The notes beneath the pieces are model-generated. The model saw only the letters and a program-made list of their open reading frames with translations, did not search any database and was not told the origin of the DNA. The position numbers were made by a program, and so were the translations under genes. From Candidatus Saccharibacteria bacterium UBA5170 (GTDB lineage: Bacteria; Patescibacteriota; Saccharimonadia; Saccharimonadales; Saccharimonadaceae), in assembly GCA_002413425.1 (NCBI GenBank), contig DHWY01000003.1:170765-186996 (forward strand): a DNA stretch of 16,232 nucleotides. The letters are read 5' to 3'. Positions 1 to 7,544 of the stretch are shown here, one piece after another. How positions within the stretch are numbered: the stretch's first letter is position 1; every line of letters starts with the position of its first letter.

Positions 1-138
1 TGTTAGCGGTGAGTTAATCCCGCCAACACACAGTCACAACCTCGACAGAGAGTGTTGAAGGGGTAGATGGGAATCCACATCACGGAAACCCTCCTATCAT
101 CAACACTCTCTGTCGAGAGACAGAACTTTTGCACCCAC
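1..138 (+). ncRNA. 3' part of an unidentified structured RNA
   Basis: The stretch has no convincing reading frame but is rich in pairing. A perfect 18-bp inverted repeat (CTCGACAGAGAGTGTTGA at 41-58 against 100-117) encloses about 40 nt, which itself holds a short GATG/CATC hairpin. A second hairpin (TGTT-A-GCGG with CCGC-C-AACA) lies at 1-28. A terminator follows at 139-164. I looked for tmRNA, SRP RNA, RNase P, 5S and T-box signatures. Only a loose ACAGAA match to RNase P was seen, without its other conserved blocks. It may be the end of a stable ncRNA or a long 3' UTR; the 5' end is outside the window. Confidence 0.4.
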
Positions 139-164
139 CCCTCTATCCAAAGAGGGCTTTTTTT
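139..164 (+). terminator. Intrinsic terminator before tRNA-Glu
   Basis: Perfect 6-bp stem CCCTCT (139-144) with AGAGGG (151-156), loop ATCCAA, then C and seven T (158-164). It closes the upstream structured transcript. Confidence 0.85.
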
Positions 165-191
165 GATACAATCAGCAGGATTAAATGATAT

Positions 192-266
192 GGTCTCATC
201 GTCTAACGGTTAGGACACCAGGTTTTCATCCTGGCAATCCGGGTTCAATTCCCGGTGAGATCACCA
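192..266 (+). tRNA. tRNA-Glu (anticodon TTC), CCA encoded
   Basis: It folds as a complete cloverleaf. The acceptor stem GGTCTCA (192-198) pairs with TGAGATC (256-262, one G-U). The anticodon stem is CCAGG/CCTGG with loop TTTTCAT, giving anticodon TTC (Glu). The T arm is CCGGG-TTCAATT-CCCGG, followed by the discriminator A and an encoded CCA (264-266). A weak -10-like TACAAT sits at 167-172, with no clear -35. The 3' half (226-266) is overlapped on the other strand by the end of the serine recombinase gene, which marks this tRNA as the probable insertion target of the element that follows. All stems are intact, so the tRNA should be functional. Confidence 0.97.
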
Positions 267-1800
267 TACTAGAAAAAGCATCAGAAACGTCCTTCGGGGC
301 GTTTTTGTTTAATCTGTAAAAGTCACTAATTTTAGGGGTGTAAACTTTTTTCTCACGAGTCACTGAAAAACCCTCTGGAAATAACAATTGTTTACACCAC
401 CTCTGATGCTCTTGGTCTAGCTCCCAGAACTTTTGCCTAAAACCTTCTACTGTATTGATTGCAAACTCAACAAACTCTACGAAGTCTTTCTCTACAGTAG
501 AGATTGATTCTAGCTGTTCTTTCATGGCTACCATCTCTTCATCTAATGCTTCAATTGCTATGTCGGCTCTATCATCAGCTAGTTGATTGCGGATTTGCCT
601 TAGTATCACGTCTTTTTTCTCATGCTCAAGAGTACTAAGGCGATTCTTGAGCGATTCAGCGGTATTGTATGACAATGCCTGCTCTTGCTCCCAAACCTGC
701 CTTAAGGCCGCTAGGAAGTCTTTTATTCTTGTTTCAGATAGTTTTAAATCAAGTAGCGTGTCACTTAGTTGCTCATGCAAATCTTCACGCAGCATGTTAC
801 GGTTACATGCTCTACAGCGATAGCGTTTGTAATACTTTCGCTTGTCTCCAGCTTTACCGTTGTGGTGGTCATAACCTACTAGCAAAGGGTAGTCAGCACC
901 AGCCTCTGAACAATCCTTGCACGTCATTATCTTTGATAGGGGAAAGTCTGGATTGAATTGTTTGCGTTGTCTATATACAGCACCTTTAGCAATAAGCTTC
1001 AGAGATTCATGCTGCTCAGGTGTAATCATGGCTTTATGCAAACCTCTAGGGTTTATCTTCCAGTCAGACATCTGAATGATACCAGCGTAAAAAGGGTCTT
1101 GGAGCATTACTTTAAAATGTCCTGCATCTAGCCCTCTACCAGATTTACGTTTGTATCCAGCTGCATTGATTCCAGCTACAACATCTTTGATAGGTACACC
1201 TTCTAGAACTTGCAGGAATCCAGACCTTAACATTGACCACTCTGGCTCTTTCGGGGAATGGAGTCCTCGAACTTCAGTCCGCTGATAACCAGCCTTTGGA
1301 TTACTAGGATAATAGCCAGAGGCAACTCTAGCCTGCATATTGGTGGTAGTTTTGTTTATACGTCCTTGGTTATCAGCTTCGCCACGAAAAACGTCCAACA
1401 TCTCTTCCATAGTGGACATCATACTGTCATCGCTTGCTAGGTGTGGCTTTTTGGCGTATACAAGTTTAGCTTCTGCCTCTTGCTTGAACTTAACCTTCCA
1501 GTAATAGTACATATCAAAATCACGCATAAAGCGGTCTGGTTCGTCTACGATAATGTACTTAATCTTTTTATCTGCTTTGGCAACAGCTAACATCTCTACA
1601 AGGTCTTTGCGTTCGTAGTTTTTGCCCTTACGACTAGACTGGGTAATATTCCAAAATCTTACTATTTCAGCATTGAAGAGAGCGGCTGCGTCATAAACAC
1701 GATGCTCCTGTGCTTCAAGGCTTGACCCCTCAATACCTTGCTTGACTGTAGACACCCGACAGAGTGCTATAGCCTTCACCTTTATACTGTCGTTTTTCAT
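226..1800 (-). CDS. Large serine recombinase (site-specific integrase)
   Basis: 524 residues. The N-terminal resolvase/invertase domain (about 8-150) has the catalytic context CRVSTVKQ with nucleophile Ser17 and Arg15, then GSSLEAQ. A DEPDR segment follows near 87, matching the family's D-R-x-x-R region. The central recombinase DNA-binding domain spans about 165-270. A zinc-ribbon has Cys294, Cys297, Cys329 and Cys332. A coiled-coil-rich stretch at about 375-450 is as expected for large serine integrases. I chose the ATG at 1800 because AAGGAG lies 10 nt upstream; an ATG at 1836 lies inside the leader hairpin. The last 13 residues (from MVISPGIEPG) are encoded by the complement of the tRNA-Glu 3' half, and the preceding ones by the tRNA terminator. 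Such enzymes move elements between short unlike sites; this one most likely integrated the element spanning to about 10.9 kb. Two small genes lie just upstream. Confidence 0.93.
   Translation of the reverse strand: MKNDSIKVKAIALCRVSTVKQGIEGSSLEAQEHRVYDAAALFNAEIVRFWNITQSSRKGKNYERKDLVEMLAVAKADKKIKYIIVDEPDRFMRDFDMYYYWKVKFKQEAEAKLVYAKKPHLASDDSMMSTMEEMLDVFRGEADNQGRINKTTTNMQARVASGYYPSNPKAGYQRTEVRGLHSPKEPEWSMLRSGFLQVLEGVPIKDVVAGINAAGYKRKSGRGLDAGHFKVMLQDPFYAGIIQMSDWKINPRGLHKAMITPEQHESLKLIAKGAVYRQRKQFNPDFPLSKIMTCKDCSEAGADYPLLVGYDHHNGKAGDKRKYYKRYRCRACNRNMLREDLHEQLSDTLLDLKLSETRIKDFLAALRQVWEQEQALSYNTAESLKNRLSTLEHEKKDVILRQIRNQLADDRADIAIEALDEEMVAMKEQLESISTVEKDFVEFVEFAINTVEGFRQKFWELDQEHQRWCKQLLFPEGFSVTREKKVYTPKISDFYRLNKNAPKDVSDAFSSMVISPGIEPGLPG
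285..306 (+). terminator. tRNA-Glu terminator with UUCG tetraloop
   Basis: Eight-bp stem (285-292 with 297-304, one G-U) closed by a TTCG tetraloop and running into TTTTT. It is placed 18 nt after the tRNA CCA. It lies inside the antisense 3' coding end of the recombinase. In that direction it has no T-run, so it should terminate only the tRNA transcript. Confidence 0.85.
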
Positions 1801-1820
1801 TAACTTATAACTCCTTTTAA

Positions 1821-1926
1821 TTAGTTTTTGATACACAAAAGGCGACCCCTGTGGCTACTTCCTAATGACAGGAAATACAGAGGTCGCCGTCTGTACCAAA
1901 AACTAATGTCATTAAATTGTAGCCAC
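1821..1926 (-). promoter_or_regulatory. Structured leader of the recombinase mRNA
   Basis: Two interlocking inverted repeats lie between the promoter (1932-1960) and the recombinase ribosome binding site. Repeat A pairs 1821-1835 with 1892-1906 (one mismatch), then GGCGACC (1841-1847) with GGTCGCC (1882-1888), and CTGT with ACAG. That makes about 25 bp around a 24-nt loop. Repeat B pairs 1851-1858 with 1919-1926 and 1863-1870 with 1907-1914 in one register, separated by a symmetric 4x4 internal loop. B joins the loop of A to the very 5' end of the transcript. The two must therefore form a pseudoknot or compete. In the minus direction the core of A is followed by TTTTGTGT, a weak terminator-like tail. 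Control of integrase expression is inferred; protein binding to the DNA palindromes is an alternative. Confidence 0.6.
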
Positions 1927-1931
1927 TTCTA

Positions 1932-1960
1932 ATTATACTCCTTCACCCCTGTTGTAGCAA
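1932..1960 (-). promoter_or_regulatory. Recombinase promoter
   Basis: On the minus strand -35 TTGCTA (1955-1960) and a perfect -10 TATAAT (1932-1937) are separated by exactly 17 nt. The predicted start, about 7 nt on, falls right where the structured leader begins. The promoter overlaps the 3' end of the upstream 46-residue gene. Confidence 0.65.
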
Positions 1961-2083
1961 CTTATTTGCCTTGAAAAGTGAGAGGAAAAACCTAGCATTT
2001 TCTATTGCTTCCTGACTGGGCTTAGACTTCTTCAAGTCCTGCACATTACCGTTAAAATAACGGCTAACTATATCACCGTTCAT
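1943..2083 (-). CDS. Small hypothetical protein, 46 residues
   Basis: The reading frame starts MNGDIVSRYFNGNVQDLKKS and ends LLQQG. AAGGAG is 11 nt before the ATG, and the gene begins 5 nt after the stop of the preceding 41-residue gene, so the two look co-translated. The product is mostly helical-looking and hydrophilic, with no recognised domain, signal peptide or metal motif. Its position just upstream of the recombinase suggests a role in element control, such as a recombination directionality factor or regulator, but nothing in the sequence proves this. The recombinase promoter lies inside its 3' end. Confidence 0.6.
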   Translation of the reverse strand: MNGDIVSRYFNGNVQDLKKSKPSQEAIENARFFLSLFKANKLLQQG

Positions 2084-2088
2084 AAGGG

Positions 2089-2214
2089 CTATTGCTCCTT
2101 ATTGTGGTTTCGGAGAATACCAGTTGTGCCTTCGTATTCTCTGATAGTTGTGAAGATAATTTCTAACATCTCTGCGAGTGTTATGCGTTCATCTTCTGGT
2201 TGTGGGTTGGTCAT
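2089..2214 (-). CDS. Small acidic hypothetical protein, 41 residues
   Basis: The frame opens MTNPQPEDERITLAEMLEII and ends NHNKEQ. AAAGGAG sits 5 nt before the ATG, which supports translation. The central part (ITLAEMLEIIFTTIREYE) looks like a single amphipathic helix; there is no recognised family. The end of the gene carries the AAGGAG used by the next small gene, so the two are tightly coupled. It probably belongs to an operon running toward the recombinase, fed by the promoter at 2431-2459 or by a local one. Confidence 0.6.
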   Translation of the reverse strand: MTNPQPEDERITLAEMLEIIFTTIREYEGTTGILRNHNKEQ

Positions 2215-2332
2215 TCTTGCTCCTTTAGACCGCACCAAATTGACACCTGCATATTGAGGCGTGCTTTATGGTTGTTATTAGTTATTTTGGTATAGCAAAC
2301 CCCACAAACGAGACGCAAAACTCGCTGAAAAT

Positions 2333-2369
2333 AAAAAATGCCCGTTTCAAGGCTTGTGCCTAGATGGGC
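2333..2369 (-). terminator. Minus-strand terminator or attenuator
   Basis: In the minus transcript GCCC (2366-2369) pairs with GGGC (2340-2343). Inside is a second stem, GGC (2358-2360) with GCC (2351-2353). This is followed by A and six T (2333-2338). It lies between a strong promoter and the two small genes upstream of the recombinase. Confidence 0.55.
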
Positions 2370-2424
2370 TAATTGTGAGTATAGACTTGACCGAGTGGTC
2401 TACTGATTTGTTTTGTCTACTATG
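2333..2424 (-). ncRNA. Candidate short RNA (about 92 nt) or attenuated leader
   Basis: It is bounded by a consensus promoter (2431-2459) and the terminator at 2333-2369, with no ATG reading frame inside. The 5' part can form a TAGAC/GTCTA hairpin around CACTCGGTCAA. Transcription toward the small genes and the recombinase means it is either a free small RNA of the element or a leader controlling read-through into that operon. No known family was recognised. Confidence 0.4.
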
Positions 2425-2430
2425 CTTGGG

Positions 2431-2459
2431 ATTATACCACACCGTCTCTGTAAAGTCAA
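2431..2459 (-). promoter_or_regulatory. Strong sigma-70-type promoter, minus strand
   Basis: -35 TTGACT (2454-2459) and -10 TATAAT (2431-2436) are separated by exactly 17 nt. It drives leftward toward the small genes and recombinase and is divergent to the restriction-modification gene. Confidence 0.75.
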
Positions 2460-2736
2460 TACCTGCTTATGGTTTTTGGTGCATTTCATAAGCATTAACA
2501 CCTTGAAAAATCCTGTTGTGGAATAGACAACAATAGTATTGAATTATCAAACTACTTATGCTAGCGTGCATAGTCTGCTAGAATACCCCGACATTGCCAA
2601 TCTCGCCCCTGAGCCTGATTCAAAGTTTGCGTTTTTATTTGTGAGATGACTATACACCCGTTCTTGATATTTAGTCTTGTGAATTGTCTCTATGTAAACA
2701 GTTAAAACTAGCTAAAACGTGCCATAATATACCTAT
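2460..2736. other. Divergent intergenic region with several inverted repeats
   Basis: No gene is seen. It separates the leftward recombinase operon from the rightward restriction-modification operon. It contains TGCTTATG/CATAAGCA (2464-2471 with 2487-2494) and TGTTGT/ACAACA (2514-2519 with 2527-2532), which could be operator sites. Near its right end a -10-like CATAAT (2723-2728) precedes the restriction gene by 8 nt, with GTTAAA at 2701-2706 as the best -35. No convincing Shine-Dalgarno lies before that gene, so its mRNA may be leaderless. Confidence 0.5.
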
Positions 2737-5700
2737 ATGGCAAACCTGTTCGGAAAAAACAAACTACGGAGTATCGCACAACAAATAGATACAGAGGAAA
2801 TCAAACCGTTTATTGAGGTTGTCAAAGAGTGGCACGAAGACTATCATAACGGCTCTCTCAAGCGTGACAAGGAAACCTCTCGTGAACAGGAATACAATCA
2901 GCAGTTCTTCAAAGTCATCCTAGGATACAAAGAAAAGCCAGCATCACCATATAGTTTTGAACCTAAGGCAACTACAGACAAGGGGCAACTACCAGATGCA
3001 GTTATTAGCTATACCGACACTGCAAACGATATTCACAATATAGCTGCAGTAGTAGAGCTTAAGGGCGCAAGCATTGACCTAGACCGTCCACAGCAACGTG
3101 AGGGTAACTTCAGTCCTGTGCAGCAAGGATTCAAATACAAAACACAATACCGCTCTGTGCCGTTTGTTATTGTTAGTAATTTCTGGGAGTTTCGGTTGTA
3201 TCATGACAACTTACTTGATTATGAGGCATGGACATTAGACGACCTCGTAAATCCTAACGAAGATTACATATTATTTAAGACTTGGTATGTATTACTCAAG
3301 CACGACAACTTTATAACGAGTAAGGGCGCAAGCAAAACAGAGGCACTGCTTAGCGATATTCGTATTGAACAAGAGAACATCGGTAAAAAGTTCTACAAAG
3401 TTTATCGTGAAGCACGACTTGACCTGCTTCGAGACATTTACTCAAACAATGAACATGTTAGAGATAATATTGACGTTGGAATTGAAAAGGCTCAAAAGAT
3501 TGTAGACCGTATAGTATTCGCTGCTTTCGCAGAAGACAGGGGCTTGTTACCAGACGATACATTGCAGCGTGTTATTAAGGCTGCGGATAGTTCTACGTTT
3601 GGCGGTAGTTTGTGGAATACGCTCAAGGGCTTCTTTGAGGCAATTGATGTAGGTAGCGAAAAACTAGAAATACCTGACGGCTACAATGGCGGCTTGTTTA
3701 AATATGATGAAACCCTAAACAATTTTCGCATTACCGATGACCCTCTCCGCAAAGTAGTAGAACTTGGGTCATACAACTTTGCAGAAGACTTAAGTGTCAA
3801 CATTCTTGGGCACATCTTTGAACAATCTATCAGCGACCTTGAAGAGATTAAAAGCAAGGTACGTGAAAGTCAAAACATCGAATCTCTTGCAGTATCTCGC
3901 CGCAAAAAAGACGGTATCTTCTACACGCCTGACTATATCGTTAGGTATATCGTAGACAATTCACTTGGTACATATCTTCGTGAGCACGAGGAGAAGTTTA
4001 AAAACGAGTTTGGGCTTAAGGGTGATATTACCGATAAAAATTATGAGAAGCGTGAGAAACAAGCCTATAGCAAGTATCAGGACTTTTTGCAGAACATTAA
4101 GGTCGTAGACCCGGCTTGTGGTTCTGGTGCATTCTTGGTGTATGTGTTTGACTACCTGCTGGCAGAAAACAAACGTGTTAGCGATATAGTGGGAAATTCA
4201 CTATTCAGTAGTGATACATATGTTCGTGACATCCTGCGCAATAACATTTACGGCGTAGACCTCAACGAAGAATCAGTAGAGATTACTAAACTTTCACTAT
4301 GGCTTAAGACTGCGCAAAAGGGCAAAAAACTCACCACCTTAGACGCAAATATAAAGTGCGGCAACAGCCTCGTAGATGACGCTAACATAGCAGGCACTAA
4401 AGCATTTAATTGGCAGGAACAATTTGCTGATGTTTTTAAAGACGGAGGCTTTGACGTAGTCGTAGGAAATCCTCCATACGTACGGCAGGAATTATTAGGA
4501 GAGCAAAAGCCTCATTTTGAAAGACACTATCAGGTTTACGCTGGTACTACCGACCTCTTTGCCTATTTCTACGAAAAAGCACTGGAAATATTAAAAGCAG
4601 ATGGCTTATTCTCTTATATCTCTAATACGTTTGCTAAGACTACAGGTGCAGGTGTAGTACTTCGCAAATACCTGAAAGAAAATGCCAAAATAGAACAACT
4701 TATTGATTTCAACACACTGACAATCTTTCAGGGGGCAACCACTTACCCAATAATCCTTGTTTTTAGAAAGACTAAACCTATTGGTTCGTTTAGGTATCTT
4801 AATGTAGAAAAGCAAGACCTAGATTCTTTAAGCTCAGCACTTCAAAATAATTCTTTTGGCGTGGAACAAAAAGCACTAAATGACAGCAGCTGGAATTTTG
4901 AGAGTAAGTCATCCGCCGAACTGCGTAAAAAAATTAATCAGTTTAAGACCGTAAGAGAACAGTACGGGAAGAGCTACCGTGGCATTTTAACAGGACTTAA
5001 TGAGGCATTTATCATAGATGCCGCAACTCGTAAAAAATTGATTGATGAAGACTCCTCAAGTTTGGATGTTATTAAGCCATTCTGGGAAGGTAAAGATATT
5101 TCTCGTTGGAGCTCGTTTGTTGAAAGTAAGTATGTAATCTACATATCTCAAGGTATGACGAAACGCATGTTCAGTTCATCGAGCGAAGAGGACGCATTAG
5201 CCAGCATTAGTCAAAAATACTCAGCGGTTATGAAATATCTTATGCCTTTCGCTCTTAAGGCAGAATCTCGCTGGGACAAGGGTGATTACTGGTGGGAAAT
5301 GCGATCTTGTGCATACGAAGAGCTGTTTCTAGATTCGAAAATCACGTGGACTAATTTGCAGAACAGAGGAAAATTCTGTATTGATACTTCGGGCAAATAC
5401 ATAAATGCTCCTGCTGTCATATTACCGACTACAGATAAATCATTACTAGGTATCTTAAATTCAAAACTAGTATGGTTCTTTCTAAAAGGTATCTGTGTTC
5501 AACGCAGTGGCGGCTACCTAGAAGTGAAACCACAGTATTTTGAAAAAATACCAATACCCCAGAAGACAGAGAGCTGGAGTGAAGAAATACGTCTTAAGGT
5601 TGAAAGTATCCAGCTCAATACCAAAACAAAGCACATCGGCGATGAACGGTTTAAGAGTCTGCTTGCAAGCGAGTTTGAAATTGAACAGTGGGCGGCAAAA

Positions 5701-5925
5701 TTAAACAAGTGGTGGACGCTCGACTATTCCAGTTTCATAGGTGCGCTCAAGGTTAAGTTAACGCTTGCCCAAAAGGATGAGCTGTTAAGTGTGTTTGATA
5801 AATATAGTACTGAGCTTATTGCCCTCGATAATGAGATTCAAGAGACCGAGAAAGAAATTGACCAACTAGTATATGAGCTATATGACCTCACAAAAGAGGA
5901 AGTAGCGATAGTAGAGGGTAAGTGA
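2737..5925 (+). CDS. Type IIG restriction-modification enzyme (fused nuclease and N6-adenine methyltransferase)
   Basis: 1062 residues, the usual size for Eco57I-like single-chain enzymes. The N-terminal PD-(D/E)xK nuclease is seen as Pro86-Asp87 followed by Glu107-Leu-Lys109 (VVELKG). A helical linker follows. The methyltransferase has an FYTP motif near 400, SAM-binding motif I DPACGSGAF at 458-466, and catalytic NPPY at 578-581. The last third, with GKDISRW and a run of aromatic-rich segments, resembles the TaqI-type specificity domain. It would both methylate and cut foreign DNA at one recognition sequence; the target cannot be read from sequence. All key residues are present and the frame is uninterrupted. 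It heads an operon with three smaller genes (1-nt gap, then an overlap). No separate methylase, specificity subunit or controller gene is seen. Confidence 0.92.
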   Translation: MANLFGKNKLRSIAQQIDTEEIKPFIEVVKEWHEDYHNGSLKRDKETSREQEYNQQFFKVILGYKEKPASPYSFEPKATTDKGQLPDAVISYTDTANDIHNIAAVVELKGASIDLDRPQQREGNFSPVQQGFKYKTQYRSVPFVIVSNFWEFRLYHDNLLDYEAWTLDDLVNPNEDYILFKTWYVLLKHDNFITSKGASKTEALLSDIRIEQENIGKKFYKVYREARLDLLRDIYSNNEHVRDNIDVGIEKAQKIVDRIVFAAFAEDRGLLPDDTLQRVIKAADSSTFGGSLWNTLKGFFEAIDVGSEKLEIPDGYNGGLFKYDETLNNFRITDDPLRKVVELGSYNFAEDLSVNILGHIFEQSISDLEEIKSKVRESQNIESLAVSRRKKDGIFYTPDYIVRYIVDNSLGTYLREHEEKFKNEFGLKGDITDKNYEKREKQAYSKYQDFLQNIKVVDPACGSGAFLVYVFDYLLAENKRVSDIVGNSLFSSDTYVRDILRNNIYGVDLNEESVEITKLSLWLKTAQKGKKLTTLDANIKCGNSLVDDANIAGTKAFNWQEQFADVFKDGGFDVVVGNPPYVRQELLGEQKPHFERHYQVYAGTTDLFAYFYEKALEILKADGLFSYISNTFAKTTGAGVVLRKYLKENAKIEQLIDFNTLTIFQGATTYPIILVFRKTKPIGSFRYLNVEKQDLDSLSSALQNNSFGVEQKALNDSSWNFESKSSAELRKKINQFKTVREQYGKSYRGILTGLNEAFIIDAATRKKLIDEDSSSLDVIKPFWEGKDISRWSSFVESKYVIYISQGMTKRMFSSSSEEDALASISQKYSAVMKYLMPFALKAESRWDKGDYWWEMRSCAYEELFLDSKITWTNLQNRGKFCIDTSGKYINAPAVILPTTDKSLLGILNSKLVWFFLKGICVQRSGGYLEVKPQYFEKIPIPQKTESWSEEIRLKVESIQLNTKTKHIGDERFKSLLASEFEIEQWAAKLNKWWTLDYSSFIGALKVKLTLAQKDELLSVFDKYSTELIALDNEIQETEKEIDQLVYELYDLTKEEVAIVEGK

Positions 5926-5926
5926 T

Positions 5927-6424
5927 ATGGCCGAAGACAGGAACTCGAATAATAGAGAACAGAACTGGGCAGACCTTGCAAACCACTTCAAGGACAAGGT
6001 GCATAAACGTACATCTGAAGTAACTTTCTTGCAAACAAAGGCAGGCTTTTTAATTGCTGCTGCAGTAGTATTGCTACAGATAATTACAGGCTTACCTAAG
6101 TTCGATAACCCACTAACTATTGCAGCCTACGTGCTCGCAACAATGCTAGCGTTTGCTTCGATAATTGTATCCATTATATCGATGCATATAGATAAAAGTC
6201 CGACACCCCTTAATCCTGACGATATGATACTGAAATTAACAGAGCAGCCCCAGATGACCCGTGAAGTGTTTGCTAATTGGCTTGCCAAGAGTTACGCACA
6301 AGCAAATAAAGAGTTTAATAAAGTTTATAGCCGCAAGTACAGTCAGCAAATTGCAGCCGCACTTCTACTTGTTGTTTCGTTTGGGATAGTAATAATACTT
6401 AAAGGAGTAAGCACTTATGTCTGA
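5927..6424 (+). CDS. Three-helix membrane protein in the restriction operon
   Basis: 165 residues. The N-terminus is soluble and charged. It is followed by transmembrane segments at about 43-60 (FLIAAAVVLLQIITG), 69-92 (the LTIAAYVLATMLAFASIIVS region) and 144-160 (AAALLLVVSFGIVIIL). A cytoplasmic loop with a long helix (about 115-142) lies between the last two. The first helix begins TKAGF, and the overall plan recalls membrane effectors of the PycTM/SLATT type used in abortive defence. That resemblance is from memory and weak, and no nucleotide cyclase is nearby. The gene starts one base after the restriction gene stop and overlaps the next gene by 8 nt, so it is clearly translated with them. 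Confidence 0.8.
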   Translation: MAEDRNSNNREQNWADLANHFKDKVHKRTSEVTFLQTKAGFLIAAAVVLLQIITGLPKFDNPLTIAAYVLATMLAFASIIVSIISMHIDKSPTPLNPDDMILKLTEQPQMTREVFANWLAKSYAQANKEFNKVYSRKYSQQIAAALLLVVSFGIVIILKGVSTYV

Positions 6425-6602
6425 TACTGATGAACCCTATGTTGAACCATTAACGAGTTACGTACTTAAGCCTTCTGTTGAATCGGTAAAAGCAGATGCT
6501 AATCCTCCCCATGCAGCCGTGGAGATGACCAAACTGAGTGGCGACCCTAAGCCGCAAAGTGCGCCAGAACCGTCAGTGGATTACGAGAAGAAGAGCCTCT
6601 AG
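6417..6602 (+). CDS. Small acidic, proline-rich hypothetical protein, 61 residues
   Basis: It starts inside the end of the membrane-protein gene, with AAAGGAG 9 nt before the ATG, a strong translation signal. The product is rich in Pro, Glu, Asp, Ser and Lys, with no hydrophobic core, and is probably disordered. No family recognised. Its place between a membrane protein and a HEPN-like protein suggests a partner or regulator in the same system, which is inference only. Confidence 0.65.
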   Translation: MSDTDEPYVEPLTSYVLKPSVESVKADANPPHAAVEMTKLSGDPKPQSAPEPSVDYEKKSL

Positions 6603-6626
6603 GCAGGTCGAAAGTTACACTTAGAT

Positions 6627-7454
6627 ATGCAACAAGGTTTGCCAATTATCACCATACAGCAGATTGCAGATGAAGCATTTCCATATTTAGATCGTGGCTC
6701 CTACTATCAGACCACAGCCTACGACACACACTTATTTATAAGTGGTGATGATGGTTATGACCTGTTTCATCATTTTGAGTTGTTTGGAAGAAAAATTCTT
6801 TGGATTAATCAAGCGCAACAAGAATCAATGGGTGAGTTAAGAACAGTTATGCCTAGAACAATCTTCCGATGCAGTAATGATGATTTTGACGGTCACATAG
6901 TTGCTCACAGATTCTCTAGTTTACTCTGCTATGCAACTCAGAATACGTACATTAATCCAAGGCTGTGGGTTGGAATAGCACACCCTGCACCAGCGACAAA
7001 TCAACCCGCAGAAAAGTATATCCATATGCACTTCGGGCACGAACAAATAGACAATGCGATTAATAGACTAAAGCCTGATACTTTTTCAGACAAAAAATGG
7101 ACAGCAATTGCACATTATAGACAAGCAAGATTAGCAGAAACGCCGTACTATCAGGTCTTGTCGTACTGGAAGATACTTGAGTTGTATTTTGATAACGTAA
7201 ATACAGATATGAACTCATACATCAATGATTTCTATTCATCAAGACCAGACATATTCCATGACATAGGCGACTTCACGGGCACAGCATCCCGTAAATTACG
7301 AAGCATACGACACAAGGGTGCGCACTTTATGCTTGACGGTAATCCTACAGTAGAAGACCCCGATAACCCTGATGTATACAACGAAGTGAGTAAAGGTATA
7401 TTTTCACTAAAAAGATTGTCTGAAGGATTGATAGAACGTAAAACAGGCTGGTAG
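6627..7454 (+). CDS. HEPN-like protein (candidate RNase/toxin domain)
   Basis: 275 residues. The N-terminal half (1-145) is a mixed alpha/beta region of unknown type. The C-terminal half is helical, with the segment HYRQARLAETPYYQVLSYWK (163-182) and then R228-HKGA-H233. This fits the R-x4-6-H signature and helix pattern of HEPN domains, especially the Apea-like group; HEPN proteins are often RNases in defence and toxin systems. The assignment is from motif reading, and the catalytic role is unproven. It is the last gene of the restriction operon, 24 nt after the 61-residue gene, with only a weak ribosome site (AGGTCG). A perfect stem-loop overlaps its stop codon. Confidence 0.75.
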   Translation: MQQGLPIITIQQIADEAFPYLDRGSYYQTTAYDTHLFISGDDGYDLFHHFELFGRKILWINQAQQESMGELRTVMPRTIFRCSNDDFDGHIVAHRFSSLLCYATQNTYINPRLWVGIAHPAPATNQPAEKYIHMHFGHEQIDNAINRLKPDTFSDKKWTAIAHYRQARLAETPYYQVLSYWKILELYFDNVNTDMNSYINDFYSSRPDIFHDIGDFTGTASRKLRSIRHKGAHFMLDGNPTVEDPDNPDVYNEVSKGIFSLKRLSEGLIERKTGW

Positions 7455-7467
7455 TATTCGATACTAC
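7451..7467 (+). terminator. Stem-loop at the end of the restriction operon
   Basis: Perfect 7-bp stem GTAGTAT/ATACTAC with a TCG loop, overlapping the HEPN-like gene's stop codon. The following sequence has no T-run (TCTAGTTTG), so it may be a weak terminator or a 3' stabilising hairpin. Confidence 0.4.
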
Positions 7468-7544
7468 TCTAGTTTGCGCAAAAAATATACGTTTCTATCT
7501 TCAATACGTACCTACACTCATCTTTTAATTTGTAACGCAAAATA

